This document shows positions 38,648 to 47,745 of a DNA stretch of 64,000 nt, one piece after another; the first letter of the stretch is position 1, and each line of letters starts with the position of its first letter. Position numbers and translations under genes: made by a program. The notes under the pieces were generated by a model. The model ran no database searches, was not told the DNA's origin, and saw only the letters and a list, made by a program, of their open reading frames with translations. The stretch comes from Micromonospora sediminicola. Its GTDB lineage: Bacteria; Actinomycetota; Actinomycetes; Mycobacteriales; Micromonosporaceae. The stretch is from positions 303,001 through 367,000 of the forward strand of contig NZ_FLRH01000004.1 of NCBI RefSeq assembly GCF_900089585.1, read 5' to 3'.

Positions 38648-39997
38648 TCAGACGGGCTGCCGGCGGCGGGCCTTCCCGTCCGCGGCCTCCCGGAGGATCT
38701 GCAGGTAGGGGCCGAGCTGGTCCTCGCGGAACAGGCCGTCGGTCGCGGTGGCCGGCACGACCGGCAACCGGCCCGTCCGCTCCTTGACGTCGAGCCACTC
38801 CCGCAGCTGGGCCGCGATCATGGCCGGTTCGTTGTGCACGACCCCGGCACCCCGGTCACGCAGCAGCTTCGCCGCCACCCCGCCCTCGTACCCGAGCAGC
38901 AGGATGGGACGCCGGGCCTGGAGGTAGTCGAAGATCTTGCCGGTGACGGTGCCTGCGTCGCGGGGGTCGTTCCACATGAGCAGGACGAGCGCGTCGGCGT
39001 CCGCCTGGACGCGCCAGGACTTCTCCTGCGAGACCTGCCCGAGGAGGGTGACCGAGTCGGCCACCCCGGCGCGCTCGACGGCGGCGCGGACGATCCCGTG
39101 ATCCACCCCGGCGAAGACCACGTGCACCCGGGCGGCATCCGGCCCGAGCAGGGCGATCGCGTCGAGCAGCGGACCGGGGTCACGGCGTCCCGGGTAGACG
39201 TATCCGGTGTGCGCCAGCGTCAACGTGGCGCGCCCCCGACTGTCACCGAGCGCCCCGGCGTGGGCGGACTCCGCCGGCACGGGCCTGCGGTCGATGCCGT
39301 TCATCACCACGCGGGTGTCCACGCCGAACGTCCGCCGGACCGTCTCCGCCAGCGGCTCCGACACGGTCACGCAGGTCGTCACCGACCGCAGGACGCGTCG
39401 CTCCAGGCGCTCGTCGACCGCCCGGCGCGGCGCCGACCGCACCCAGTACTCGTTCCCGACGGACCAGAGGTCCCGGTAGTCGGCGACCCAGGGCACGCGC
39501 AACCGCCGGGCGATCGACGCCGCGACCAGGAAGCCGGAGAACGGCGGCCCCGACACCAGCACGACGTCGGGCCGCCACCCGTCCGCGGCCTGACGGAACG
39601 CGCGCACGGCCGGACGGATCCAGTTGACCTGCGCGTCGGGGACGAGGACCTCCAGACCGGCCCGCACGAGCGCGCGGTTCACTCCGGCCCGGAGCCGGCG
39701 CAGTGGCGGCGTGCGTCCGGCGGAACCGCCGTCCGGCGGTGCGGCCGCCGTCGAGGTGGGTCGGGGAATCCGGGGTGCGGGCAGAGCGCGGATCACCTGC
39801 GCCTCGGGCAGTGGGGTCCGTTCGCCACCCTGGTCCGCGCCGATGGCGGTCAACACCCGCACGTCCCAACCGTGCTGGTGAGCGAAGGCGGCCAGGGCCG
39901 CGGGCCTTCGGGCACCGACCGTCTCCGCGGGTGGAAAGTGATAGGACACGATCAGCAGGCGCCGCGTCGTTCCGGAATCCGCGTGTGTATCGGTCAC
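38648..39997 (-). CDS. GT4-like glycosyltransferase
   Basis: About 449 aa. It opens with the GT4 acceptor-domain strand RRLLIVSYHFPPAETVGARR. The middle carries PDVVLVSGPPFSGFLVA and VPWVADYRDLW, typical of WbuB/ExpE7-type exopolysaccharide glycosyltransferases. The C-terminal domain has TLAHTGYVYPGRRDP and KIFDYLQARRPILLLG. GTG at 39997 is preferred because GGAG sits eight bases upstream; GTG at 40006 would add three residues. It is separated by ~130 bases from the flippase gene upstream on the same strand and faces the phosphoglycosyl transferase block across a terminator. Confidence 0.86.
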   Translation of the reverse strand: MTDTHADSGTTRRLLIVSYHFPPAETVGARRPAALAAFAHQHGWDVRVLTAIGADQGGERTPLPEAQVIRALPAPRIPRPTSTAAAPPDGGSAGRTPPLRRLRAGVNRALVRAGLEVLVPDAQVNWIRPAVRAFRQAADGWRPDVVLVSGPPFSGFLVAASIARRLRVPWVADYRDLWSVGNEYWVRSAPRRAVDERLERRVLRSVTTCVTVSEPLAETVRRTFGVDTRVVMNGIDRRPVPAESAHAGALGDSRGRATLTLAHTGYVYPGRRDPGPLLDAIALLGPDAARVHVVFAGVDHGIVRAAVERAGVADSVTLLGQVSQEKSWRVQADADALVLLMWNDPRDAGTVTGKIFDYLQARRPILLLGYEGGVAAKLLRDRGAGVVHNEPAMIAAQLREWLDVKERTGRLPVVPATATDGLFREDQLGPYLQILREAADGKARRRQPV

Positions 39998-40127
39998 GAT
40001 CCGCACTCCGACAAGTCATGGTGAGAGCACCGCATCTCGGCACACTCCTTTCTGGTCGTGCAAAGGATCAACGAGCCTTCTCAGGTGAAGACATGGCAAG
40101 AAGGTCAAGCTGCCGCGCCGAGACACC

Positions 40128-41453
40128 TCAACCCTGTGACACGAGCTGGGGCGCGGAACGCGACTCACGCCCGGCCCGACTGGCCACCGTCACGACCCGG
40201 AGCGACATCAGCCAGCCGACGCCGTACGCCAGGGCGCCGGCGACGCCGAACGCCCAGATCGCGGTCAGCGGAGAGCCGCCGAGCAGCGCTACCAACGAAA
40301 CCGTTCCCGCGACCGCGACCAGACGACCGACGTCCCAGGCGAGTTGCAGCCCCTGACGCTCGAACACGACCAACGTCTGCGAGAGCGGGGACGCGATGAA
40401 CTGAGCGGCCATGAAGACGGCCATGGCCTGGGCGAAGCTGCCGCTGCTGTGCCACTGCGGCCCGAATATCAGGGAGAACGCCATCGGCGCGCCGACCACG
40501 ACGGCGAGCGCGCTGACGGCAGCGATCAGCGCCAGCTTCCGGCTCGCGCTCACGAAGACCCTCCGGCTCCCGGCGGGTGCCTCGCGGGCGGTCCGGGCGA
40601 TCTCCGCCAGATAGACCTGGGCGACGGCAGAGGCCACCAGGGCGGCGGGCATCGCGATCACACGCTGGGTCAGCCCCAACCAACCGGCGACGGTGCTCCC
40701 GTACCAGAACGCGATGAGCAGGACGGGCAGCTGGGTACCGAGGATGTTGAGCAGACCGGACGGAGCCATGAGAAGCGGAAACCGTCGATACCGGCGGGCC
40801 ACCGCCAACAGCCGCGGCCTGTGGTCCGCCGGTGCCGCCGCGCCACGCCGACCGGCGTCCCGGAGGAGGACGACGGCGGCCACCACCTGACCGAACCCGA
40901 AGCCGAGTGTCAGTCCGCCGGTACGCAGACCCGCCACTCCGGCCACGATCTGCGTGACCACGACCCCGGCTGACTGGAACAGGTTGCGCCGTCCGATCGC
41001 CCCGTACCGACGATGCCGGACGGCGAGTTGGTTGAGCACGAGGACCACACCCATCGCCGCGGCGGAGGGCGGGACCACCCACAGCCAGGGCGCCAGCTCC
41101 GGCTGGTCGAACCACCGGGCCACCTCGTCGCCCGCCAGCAGCACCAGGACCGCTCCCAGGCCCCCGGTCGCGCACACCGCGACGAGCCCGAGAGTCACCA
41201 GCGCGCGGGCGACGCCATCCCGCTCGGCCAACGGGATCGCCATCTCGAACCGGAGCGCCGCCACCGTGCCGACGGTGACCGCCAACGCGGTGACGACGGT
41301 GAGGTGGCCGAAGTCAGCCGGGCGATAGAGCCGGGCCAGCAGCGGCGCAGCCGCCAGGGCGAGAAGTTGCCCGCCCGCGGATCCGGCGGCGACGCTGATG
41401 ACCCCGCGCCGGCCCGCCGACAGCGTCGGCCGTGCGGAGGTCCGCCACCTCAC
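40128..41453 (-). CDS. Oligosaccharide flippase (Wzx/PST family)
   Basis: This 441-aa polytopic protein has about twelve to fourteen membrane helices. It starts with the typical basic-then-hydrophobic RRGVISVAAGSAGGQLLALAA and the conserved LYRPADFGHLTVVTALAV. Such MOP-superfamily proteins turn lipid-linked repeat units to the outer face. The GTG start at 41453 overlaps the stop of the polymerase/ligase gene upstream (GTGA). Flippase and polymerase together indicate a Wzx/Wzy-type export route rather than an ABC exporter. Confidence 0.9.
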   Translation of the reverse strand: MRWRTSARPTLSAGRRGVISVAAGSAGGQLLALAAAPLLARLYRPADFGHLTVVTALAVTVGTVAALRFEMAIPLAERDGVARALVTLGLVAVCATGGLGAVLVLLAGDEVARWFDQPELAPWLWVVPPSAAAMGVVLVLNQLAVRHRRYGAIGRRNLFQSAGVVVTQIVAGVAGLRTGGLTLGFGFGQVVAAVVLLRDAGRRGAAAPADHRPRLLAVARRYRRFPLLMAPSGLLNILGTQLPVLLIAFWYGSTVAGWLGLTQRVIAMPAALVASAVAQVYLAEIARTAREAPAGSRRVFVSASRKLALIAAVSALAVVVGAPMAFSLIFGPQWHSSGSFAQAMAVFMAAQFIASPLSQTLVVFERQGLQLAWDVGRLVAVAGTVSLVALLGGSPLTAIWAFGVAGALAYGVGWLMSLRVVTVASRAGRESRSAPQLVSQG

Positions 41454-42784
41454 CCGGCGGCCTTCGACGGTCCGGTCCGCGGACGCGCCCCGGCCTCCCT
41501 CGAGGTCGGTACGAGGAATCGCGAGGCGTCGGCACGACCGGTGGCCGAGTGCCGGGCCGGTTGCTCGCCGGCGCGTCGGGACGGGGTCGTCCGGGTCGCT
41601 CCGGCCAGAACGAGCACTCCGAGGGCCAGCGCGGCGAACAGGGGACGGTCGCCGTTGACGTCGCCGGACGTCGAGACCGCGACCGCGTAGAACGTCACCA
41701 GGGCGAGGGCGAACCCGGCCGCGGCGTCCCGCCGGCTCGACCGCCAGAGGCCGACGGCCACCACCACGACGGCCAGGGCGAAGGCGCCGGCCACCCACCA
41801 ACCCGACTCCGCCGGTAGCTCGAGCCACAGATTGTGCGGGTAGTTGTGCACCGGCATGTCGGCGTAGTAGCTCCAGTTGCCGAAACCGACGCCGCCGGGG
41901 TGCTCGGCGATCATCGGTAGGGTCACGTCGCGCATCGCAGCACGCGCACTGCCGTGCAACTCCTCGCTCGGGTCGACCACGAAGGCGTACACCCTCGGGG
42001 GCAGCAACGACGGCAGGGCGATCACGGTCAACACCAGAGCACCCATCAGCGCCAGGCCGACCCATTCGCGTCGGGTCCGTCGGATCTTCAGCCGGAGCCC
42101 GGCGAGCACGAGGACGAAGAGGGCCACCACCGCCGCGAGCAGCGGCCCTCGGGAGCCGGTCGCGAACAGGCCGAGAAGGAGCAGCGTCCCCGCGCCCGCG
42201 GCCCACCAGACGGACAGACGTTTCTGCAGGTACAGCCAGGTGAGCGCCACGATGGCGCCACCGATCGCCCGCGCGACCCAGATCGGATTGGCACCGAACC
42301 CGGTCGCCCGGCCGTTCTCCGGATCACCGACCAGGGCGGCGACCGCGAGCACCAGACCCGACACCACGAAGACCGCGGCGAAGGCGTCGACGTCCCGTCG
42401 CCCCCGCAGCACCGCGACCGCCAGCGCGGCGAACAGCGTCAGGGTCACCAGGAGGACGAACTTCTGCTGGCCGTACTCCGTCTGAGGCGGCTCGAGGATC
42501 GGCGGCAGGGCCAGGATCCCGAAGGTCGCCAACACCCAGAACAGCACCACCCTCGCCCGGGACGGCCGGCTGAGCACCTCGTGCAGGAGCAACGGAACCG
42601 CCAGGACCACCGCGGTGATCAGGAGCCCGCGGCCGACCAGCCGCGGAAACAGGTCGAAGTTGAGAAGCGCCACCACGACGACGGCCCGCACCACGACCGA
42701 GGCCACGGTGGCTTGGGGCCGTGGCCGCTCCTGCCCGCCCGGCCCGCCCACGGCCGTCGGGCCACGGCTGCCGATCATCACCAT
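41450..42784 (-). CDS. O-antigen ligase/polymerase family membrane protein (Wzy-like)
   Basis: A 444-aa protein with about ten to twelve transmembrane helices and a large periplasmic loop (about residues 255-320) containing HPGGVGFGNWSYYADMPVHN and NLWLELPAESGW. This is the Wzy_C/O-antigen-ligase pattern with the conserved loop histidines. It probably polymerises repeat units or transfers the finished chain outside the membrane. ATG at 42784 follows GGAAGGA. About 40 C-terminal residues form a charged cytoplasmic tail. Polymerase versus ligase cannot be separated by sequence alone. Confidence 0.87.
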   Translation of the reverse strand: MVMIGSRGPTAVGGPGGQERPRPQATVASVVVRAVVVVALLNFDLFPRLVGRGLLITAVVLAVPLLLHEVLSRPSRARVVLFWVLATFGILALPPILEPPQTEYGQQKFVLLVTLTLFAALAVAVLRGRRDVDAFAAVFVVSGLVLAVAALVGDPENGRATGFGANPIWVARAIGGAIVALTWLYLQKRLSVWWAAGAGTLLLLGLFATGSRGPLLAAVVALFVLVLAGLRLKIRRTRREWVGLALMGALVLTVIALPSLLPPRVYAFVVDPSEELHGSARAAMRDVTLPMIAEHPGGVGFGNWSYYADMPVHNYPHNLWLELPAESGWWVAGAFALAVVVVAVGLWRSSRRDAAAGFALALVTFYAVAVSTSGDVNGDRPLFAALALGVLVLAGATRTTPSRRAGEQPARHSATGRADASRFLVPTSREAGARPRTGPSKAAG

Positions 42785-42932
42785 CTCGCGCGTTCCTTCC
42801 GGGCAACGCCGGTTGTCCGACCAGGGACCGAGCCCGCCGGCTGCCGCCTCGTCGTGGCCGGCACGGCCGCACCGCCCGGGTGCGGGGATCCCGTCACCGG
42901 CCGGTAACGGCGGTCGGGCATCTGTGCTCCGG

Positions 42933-43661
42933 TCATGCCCGCGTCGGCGCGCCGGCGGGCAGCAGCATGTCCCGGACGTCGGCGAAGCACCGGTTGGCCT
43001 CGTCGTAGTCCTCGGGGCGGCCGATGTCGAGCCAGTAGCCGTCGAACTCGTAGCCGGCGGGCGGCTCCCCCCGGCCCAGCAGGTCGAGCACCAGTTGGTC
43101 GAACCCGAACGGCTGCCCCACCGGGTAGTGGGCGATGGTGCTCCGGGAGAGCCCGTAGACACCCATGCTCACCCGGTAGTGCAGGACCGGCTTCTCGGCG
43201 AACGACGTGATCTTGTCGCCGGCCAGCTCCAGCACCCCGAAGTCGATCTTGACGGTGCGCCGGTAGGTGGCGACCGTCAGCGGCGCGCCCGACCGGGCGT
43301 GCGTGGCCAGCAGGTCGGCGTAGTCGAGATCGGTGAGCACGTCGCCGTTCATCACCAGGAAGTGCTCGGGCAGGCGGTGCCGAATCCCGAAGAGCGGACC
43401 GATGGTCGACAGCGGCTTGTCCTCCTCGACGTAGTCGACGTTCAGCCCGAACCGGGAGCCGTCGCCGACGAACGCCCGGATCAGCGCGCCGAGGTGGTTG
43501 ATCGCCAGCGTCACGTGGCTGAAGCCGCGGTCGGCGAGCTGACGCAGCACGATCTCGAGGATCGCGTAGCTCTCCCCGATCGGCACGAGTGGCTTCGGCA
43601 GCGTGGAGGTGTAGGGACGCAGTCGAACCCCCGCACCGCCCGCCATGATCACAACATGCAT
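42933..43661 (-). CDS. Sugar-1-phosphate nucleotidyltransferase
   Basis: A 242-aa enzyme of the NTP-transferase family. The nucleotide-binding loop is MAGGAGVRLRPYTSTLPKPL at residues 5-24, the catalytic Asp region is FLVMNGDVLTDLDY, and EFDGYWLDIGRPEDYDEAN closes the substrate pocket. It lacks the C-terminal beta-helix of bifunctional enzymes. It makes an NDP-sugar for this locus, perhaps GDP- or UDP-linked. ATG at 43661 follows GGAGAG. It is the first gene of the fourth block. Confidence 0.9.
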   Translation of the reverse strand: MHVVIMAGGAGVRLRPYTSTLPKPLVPIGESYAILEIVLRQLADRGFSHVTLAINHLGALIRAFVGDGSRFGLNVDYVEEDKPLSTIGPLFGIRHRLPEHFLVMNGDVLTDLDYADLLATHARSGAPLTVATYRRTVKIDFGVLELAGDKITSFAEKPVLHYRVSMGVYGLSRSTIAHYPVGQPFGFDQLVLDLLGRGEPPAGYEFDGYWLDIGRPEDYDEANRCFADVRDMLLPAGAPTRA

Positions 43662-43810
43662 CGACTCTCCACTCGTCCCCCGCTCCACCTCGCGTCCAAC
43701 GAGCCTGGCCCACGGTTGGGTACGGAAAACACCTGTTCGGGGGGCGTTTCCCGGCGTCGTGCCGTCCGGTAAGCCCGACGGTCCACGCGCCGCTGTGGTG
43801 AGCTGTACCG

Positions 43811-44740
43811 GTGGCGGGCTATGTGTTCGGGCTGGTGCTGCACCCCACCCGCGACGTCTCCGAGGTGGTGGGGACGATCGCGCGCTGGGCGGCGCAGCAC
43901 GGCAAGACCCTGGCCGTCCGCTGCGAGGACCGGCACCGCGTGCCGACCTCGGTGGAGGCGGTGCCCGCCTGCGACCTGGCCGACCACTGCGACGCGCTGA
44001 TCAGCATCGGTGGCGACGGCACCATGCTGGGCGCGCTGCGGATGGCCGTCCGCGACCCGAAGCCGGTGCTCGGGGTGCACCTGGGACGGGTGGGCTTCCT
44101 GGTCGAGGTGGAGCCGCCGGACCTGCCCCGGGCGCTGGAACGCCTGGTCGCGCGCGACTTCACCATCGAGTCGCACGCCTGCCTGGCCTGCGACGTGTGC
44201 GGTGACGACGTGGTGGCGTTCAACGACATCGCGCTGGTCCGCCAGCCCGGCGCCGGTTTCGTCACGGCCACCCTGGCGGTGGACGGCCAGCGGTACGGCT
44301 ACTACCGGTGCGACGCGCTGGTGGTGAGCACGCCGACCGGCTCGACCGCGTACAGCTACGCCGCCGGCGGGCCGTTGATCTCGCCGGCGACGGAGGCGCT
44401 GGTGGTGACGCCGTCGGCCCCGATGGCCGGGATCTCCCGCTCGGTGCTGCTGTCGCCGCACGAGAGCGTGCACCTGGAGCTGCGGCCGGACTCGGCGCCG
44501 GTGGCGGTGGAGATGGACGGGTTGCTGATCCGCGAGGCGGCGACCGAGGGTTCGGTGCACGTCCGGTACGTCCCGGACGCCGGTCGGGTGGTCCGCCTCG
44601 ATCCGCGCCGCTATCAGGAGCGTAACCAGCTCAAACTGAGCCTGCTGGACCTGCCGCTGCTGCCCGACCAGCTCCGCGAGCTGCTGCCGGACGGGTTGCG
44701 GGAGCAGCTCAACCGCCGGGAGCTGCCCCCGCCCCGGTGA
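43811..44740 (+). CDS. nadK: NAD kinase
   Basis: This 309-aa enzyme phosphorylates NAD to NADP. The signature GGDGT lies at residues 67-71, followed by LGVHLGRVGFLVEVEP, AFNDIALVR, the TPTGSTAYSYAAGGPLISP substrate loop and EMDGLL. Length is normal for actinobacterial NadK. The GTG start at 43811 has no Shine-Dalgarno. It is convergent with pgm, four bases apart, and is not obviously linked to either the polysaccharide or glycogen genes. Confidence 0.94.
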   Translation: MAGYVFGLVLHPTRDVSEVVGTIARWAAQHGKTLAVRCEDRHRVPTSVEAVPACDLADHCDALISIGGDGTMLGALRMAVRDPKPVLGVHLGRVGFLVEVEPPDLPRALERLVARDFTIESHACLACDVCGDDVVAFNDIALVRQPGAGFVTATLAVDGQRYGYYRCDALVVSTPTGSTAYSYAAGGPLISPATEALVVTPSAPMAGISRSVLLSPHESVHLELRPDSAPVAVEMDGLLIREAATEGSVHVRYVPDAGRVVRLDPRRYQERNQLKLSLLDLPLLPDQLRELLPDGLREQLNRRELPPPR

Positions 44741-44744
44741 CGTC

Positions 44745-46385
44745 TCAGCCGCCGAGCACGCCGTCGACCAGCGACTTGGCCTCCTCCTGGATCCGGGCCA
44801 GGTGCTCCGGGCCCTGGAACGACTCGGCGTAGATCTTGTAGACGTCCTCCGTGCCCGACGGCCGGGCGGCGAACCAGCCCGACTCGGTGGTCACCTTCAG
44901 CCCGCCGATCGCGGCGCCGTTGCCGGGCGCGGTGGTGAGGACGGCGGTGATCGGCTCGCCGGCCAGCTCGGTGGCGGTGACCTGCTCCGGCGAGAGCTTG
45001 GCCAGGACGGCCTTCTCCTCGCGGCCCGCCGGGGCGTCGATCCGGGCGTACGCGGGGGCGCCGAAGCGGTCGGCCAGGTCGGCCCAGTGCTCGCTCGGGG
45101 TCCGCCCGGTGGTGGCGATGATCTCGGCGGCGAGCAGGCAGAGCAGGATGCCGTCCTTGTCGGTGGTCCAGGTGCTGCCGTCGCGGCGCAGGAAGGACGC
45201 GCCGGCGCTCTCCTCGCCGCCGAAGCCGACCGCGCCGTCGAGCAGCCCGGGCACGAACCACTTGAAGCCGACCGGCACCTCCAGCAGCGGCCGGCCCAGG
45301 TCGGCCGCGACCCGGTCGATCATCGAGGAGGAGACGAGCGTCTTGCCCACCGCCGCGGCCGGGCCCCACTGCTCGCGGGTACGGAACAGGTGGCCGATCG
45401 CCACCGCCAGGTAGTGGTTGGGGTTCATCAGCCCGCCGTCCGGGGTGACGATGCCGTGCCGGTCGGCGTCGGCGTCGTTGCCGGTGGAGACCGCGAACCG
45501 GCCGCGGGCGGCGATCAGCGAGGCCATCGCGTTCGGCGACGAGCAGTCCATCCGGATCTTGCCGTCGCCGTCCAACGTCATGAACCGCCAGGTGGGGTCC
45601 ACGGTCGGGTTGATCACGGTGAGGTCGAGGCGGTGCCGCTCGGCGATCTCCCCCCAGTACGCGACGCTCGCCCCGCCCATCGGGTCGGCGCCGATGCGCA
45701 CCCCGGCGTCCCGGATCGCGTCGATGTCCAGCGCGGCGGGCAGGTCGTCGACGTAGCGGGCGAGGAAGTCGTACTCCCCGGTGGTGTCGGCGGCGCGGGC
45801 CCGCGCGTACGGGATGCGCTTCACCTCCTTGAGCCCGGCGGCGAGGATGGCGTTCGCGCGGTCCTGGATCCACTTCGTGACGTCGGTGTCGGCGGGGCCG
45901 CCGTTGGTGGGGTTGTACTTGAAGCCGCCGTCGGACGGCGGGTTGTGCGACGGGGTGATGACGATGCCGTCGGCGAGGGCCGAGGTGCGGCCCCGGTTGT
46001 GGGTGAGGATGGCGTGCGACAGCGCCGGGGTGGGCGTGTAGCCGTCCCGGCTGTCGCGCAGCACGGTGACCTCGTTGGCGGCGAGGACCTCCAGCGCGTC
46101 GGCCTCGGCGGGCGCGGAGAGCGCGTGGGTGTCGCGGGCGAGGAACAGCGGGCCGTCGAGGCCCTGCTCCCGCCGGTAGTCGCAGAGCGCCTGGGTCACG
46201 GCGAGGATGTGGTCGGAGTTGAACGCGTTGCGCAGGCTGGACCCGCGGTGCCCGGACGTGCCGAAGGAGACCTGCTGCGCCGGGTCGCTCGGGTCGGGGT
46301 GCTCGGCGTAGTAGGCGGTGACCAGCCGGGGCACGTCGACCAGGTCGGCGGGCTCGGCGGGCTTACCGGCACGGGGGTGGGGCAC
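44745..46385 (-). CDS. pgm: Phosphoglucomutase (alpha-D-glucose phosphate-specific)
   Basis: A 546-aa alpha-D-phosphohexomutase interconverting glucose-6-phosphate and glucose-1-phosphate. Landmarks are FGTSGHRGSS at 41-50, the phosphoserine loop TPSHNPPSDGG (Ser146), the metal motif GNDADADRHG, the sugar-binding loop GGEESAGASF and the C-terminal ARPSGTEDVYK. Start GTG at 46385 follows GGAGG eight bases upstream. It lies 33 bases after glgC on the same strand, so the pair supplies glucose-1-phosphate and ADP-glucose together. Confidence 0.96.
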   Translation of the reverse strand: MPHPRAGKPAEPADLVDVPRLVTAYYAEHPDPSDPAQQVSFGTSGHRGSSLRNAFNSDHILAVTQALCDYRREQGLDGPLFLARDTHALSAPAEADALEVLAANEVTVLRDSRDGYTPTPALSHAILTHNRGRTSALADGIVITPSHNPPSDGGFKYNPTNGGPADTDVTKWIQDRANAILAAGLKEVKRIPYARARAADTTGEYDFLARYVDDLPAALDIDAIRDAGVRIGADPMGGASVAYWGEIAERHRLDLTVINPTVDPTWRFMTLDGDGKIRMDCSSPNAMASLIAARGRFAVSTGNDADADRHGIVTPDGGLMNPNHYLAVAIGHLFRTREQWGPAAAVGKTLVSSSMIDRVAADLGRPLLEVPVGFKWFVPGLLDGAVGFGGEESAGASFLRRDGSTWTTDKDGILLCLLAAEIIATTGRTPSEHWADLADRFGAPAYARIDAPAGREEKAVLAKLSPEQVTATELAGEPITAVLTTAPGNGAAIGGLKVTTESGWFAARPSGTEDVYKIYAESFQGPEHLARIQEEAKSLVDGVLGG

Positions 46386-46418
46386 GACGGGATCCTCCTC
46401 GGGGACCGGTGGGACGGG

Positions 46419-47651
46419 TCAGGGCTCGACGCGCTGACCCTTGCCGATGACGACGATGCCGTTGTCGGACACGGTGTAGCGCTGGCGGTCCTTCTCCAGG
46501 TCGACGCCGATCTCGGCGCCTTCCGGAACGTAGACGTTCTTGTCCAGGATCGCGCGGCGGACGACCGCGTGCCGGCCGATCTCGACACCCTCCATCAGGA
46601 CGGCGCCGTCCACGTGCGCCCACGAGTGGACCTTCACCTTCGGCGACACGATCGAGTTCTCCACCAGCGAGCCGGAGATCACCGAGCCGGGCGAGACCAT
46701 CGAGCTGACCGCCCGGCCGACCCGCTCGCCCCAGGCGTGCACGAACTTGGCCGGCGGGTACGGCGGCTGCTCGGTGTAGATCGGCCAGTCGAAGTTGTAG
46801 AGGTTGAACACCGGGTGCACGTTGATCAGGTCCATGTGGGCGTCGTAGAACGAGTCGAGCGTCCCGACGTCGCGCCAGTAGCCGCGGTCCCGGTCGGTGC
46901 TGCCCGGCACCTCGTTGTCCTTGAAGTCGTAGACGTTGGCCTCGCCCCGCTCGACCAGCATCGGGATGATGCTGCCGCCCATGTCGTGCTTGCTGGTCTT
47001 GTCCTCCGCGTCGCGCTCGACCGCCTCGCAGAGCGCCCGGGTGGAGAAGACGTAGTTGCCCATCGAGGCGTAGATCTGGTCCGGCGCGTCGGGCAGCCCG
47101 ACCGCGTCGGTGGGCTTCTCGCGGAACGCCCGGATCCGCCGGCCGTCCTCGCCGACCTCGATCACGCCGAACTGGTCGGCCATCGACAACGGCTGGCGGA
47201 TGCCGGCCACTGTCACCCCGGCGCCGGAGGCGATGTGGTCCTCCACCATCTGCCGGGGGTCCATCCGGTAGATGTGGTCGGCGCCGAAGACGATCACGTG
47301 GTCGGGCTGCTCGTCGTTGATCAGGTTGAAACTCTGGTAGATGGCGTCGGCCGAGCCGGCGAACCACCACGGGCCGCGCCGCTGCTGGGCGGGCACCGGG
47401 GTGACGTAGTTGCCGAGCAGCGTCGACATCCGCCAGGTCTTGGTGATGTGACGGTCCAGCGAGTGGGACTTGTACTGGGTCAGCACGACGATCTTGAGAA
47501 AGCCGGCGTTCGCCAGGTTGGAGAGGACGAAGTCGACCATGCGGTACATCCCGCCGAAGGGGACGGCCGGCTTCGCCCGGTCGGTGGTCAGGGGCATCAG
47601 GCGCTTGCCCTCCCCGCCGGCCAGGACGATCGCGAGCACCTTGGCAGCCAT
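46419..47651 (-). CDS. glgC: Glucose-1-phosphate adenylyltransferase
   Basis: A 410-aa ADP-glucose pyrophosphorylase. The N-terminal loop VLAGGEGKRLMPLTTDRAKP binds ATP, the middle has IVFGADHIYRMDPRQM and EKPTDA, and the C-terminal beta-helix (SVISGSLVENSIVSPKVKV) is complete. It makes ADP-glucose for GlgA/GlgM encoded divergently. ATG at 47651 has TAGCGT (complement of 47658-47663) six bases upstream, indicating a leaderless transcript continuing into pgm. Confidence 0.96.
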   Translation of the reverse strand: MAAKVLAIVLAGGEGKRLMPLTTDRAKPAVPFGGMYRMVDFVLSNLANAGFLKIVVLTQYKSHSLDRHITKTWRMSTLLGNYVTPVPAQQRRGPWWFAGSADAIYQSFNLINDEQPDHVIVFGADHIYRMDPRQMVEDHIASGAGVTVAGIRQPLSMADQFGVIEVGEDGRRIRAFREKPTDAVGLPDAPDQIYASMGNYVFSTRALCEAVERDAEDKTSKHDMGGSIIPMLVERGEANVYDFKDNEVPGSTDRDRGYWRDVGTLDSFYDAHMDLINVHPVFNLYNFDWPIYTEQPPYPPAKFVHAWGERVGRAVSSMVSPGSVISGSLVENSIVSPKVKVHSWAHVDGAVLMEGVEIGRHAVVRRAILDKNVYVPEGAEIGVDLEKDRQRYTVSDNGIVVIGKGQRVEP

Positions 47652-47657
47652 GGTCAG

Positions 47658-47739
47658 ACGCTATCCACCCCGCCGCGACTTCACCACTCGGACGCCCACA
47701 CTTGCGCACCGGGTGCGATCCGGCGCTCTGCACTAGGGT
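47658..47739. promoter_or_regulatory. Divergent glgC / glgA promoter pair
   Basis: Minus-strand -10-like TAGCGT (47658-47663) serves glgC and plus-strand TAGGGT (47734-47739) serves glgA/glgM; each is six bases from its start codon. The 94-bp gap leaves both genes open to shared control. No clear operator dyad is seen. Confidence 0.6.
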
Positions 47740-47745
47740 GCGGGC

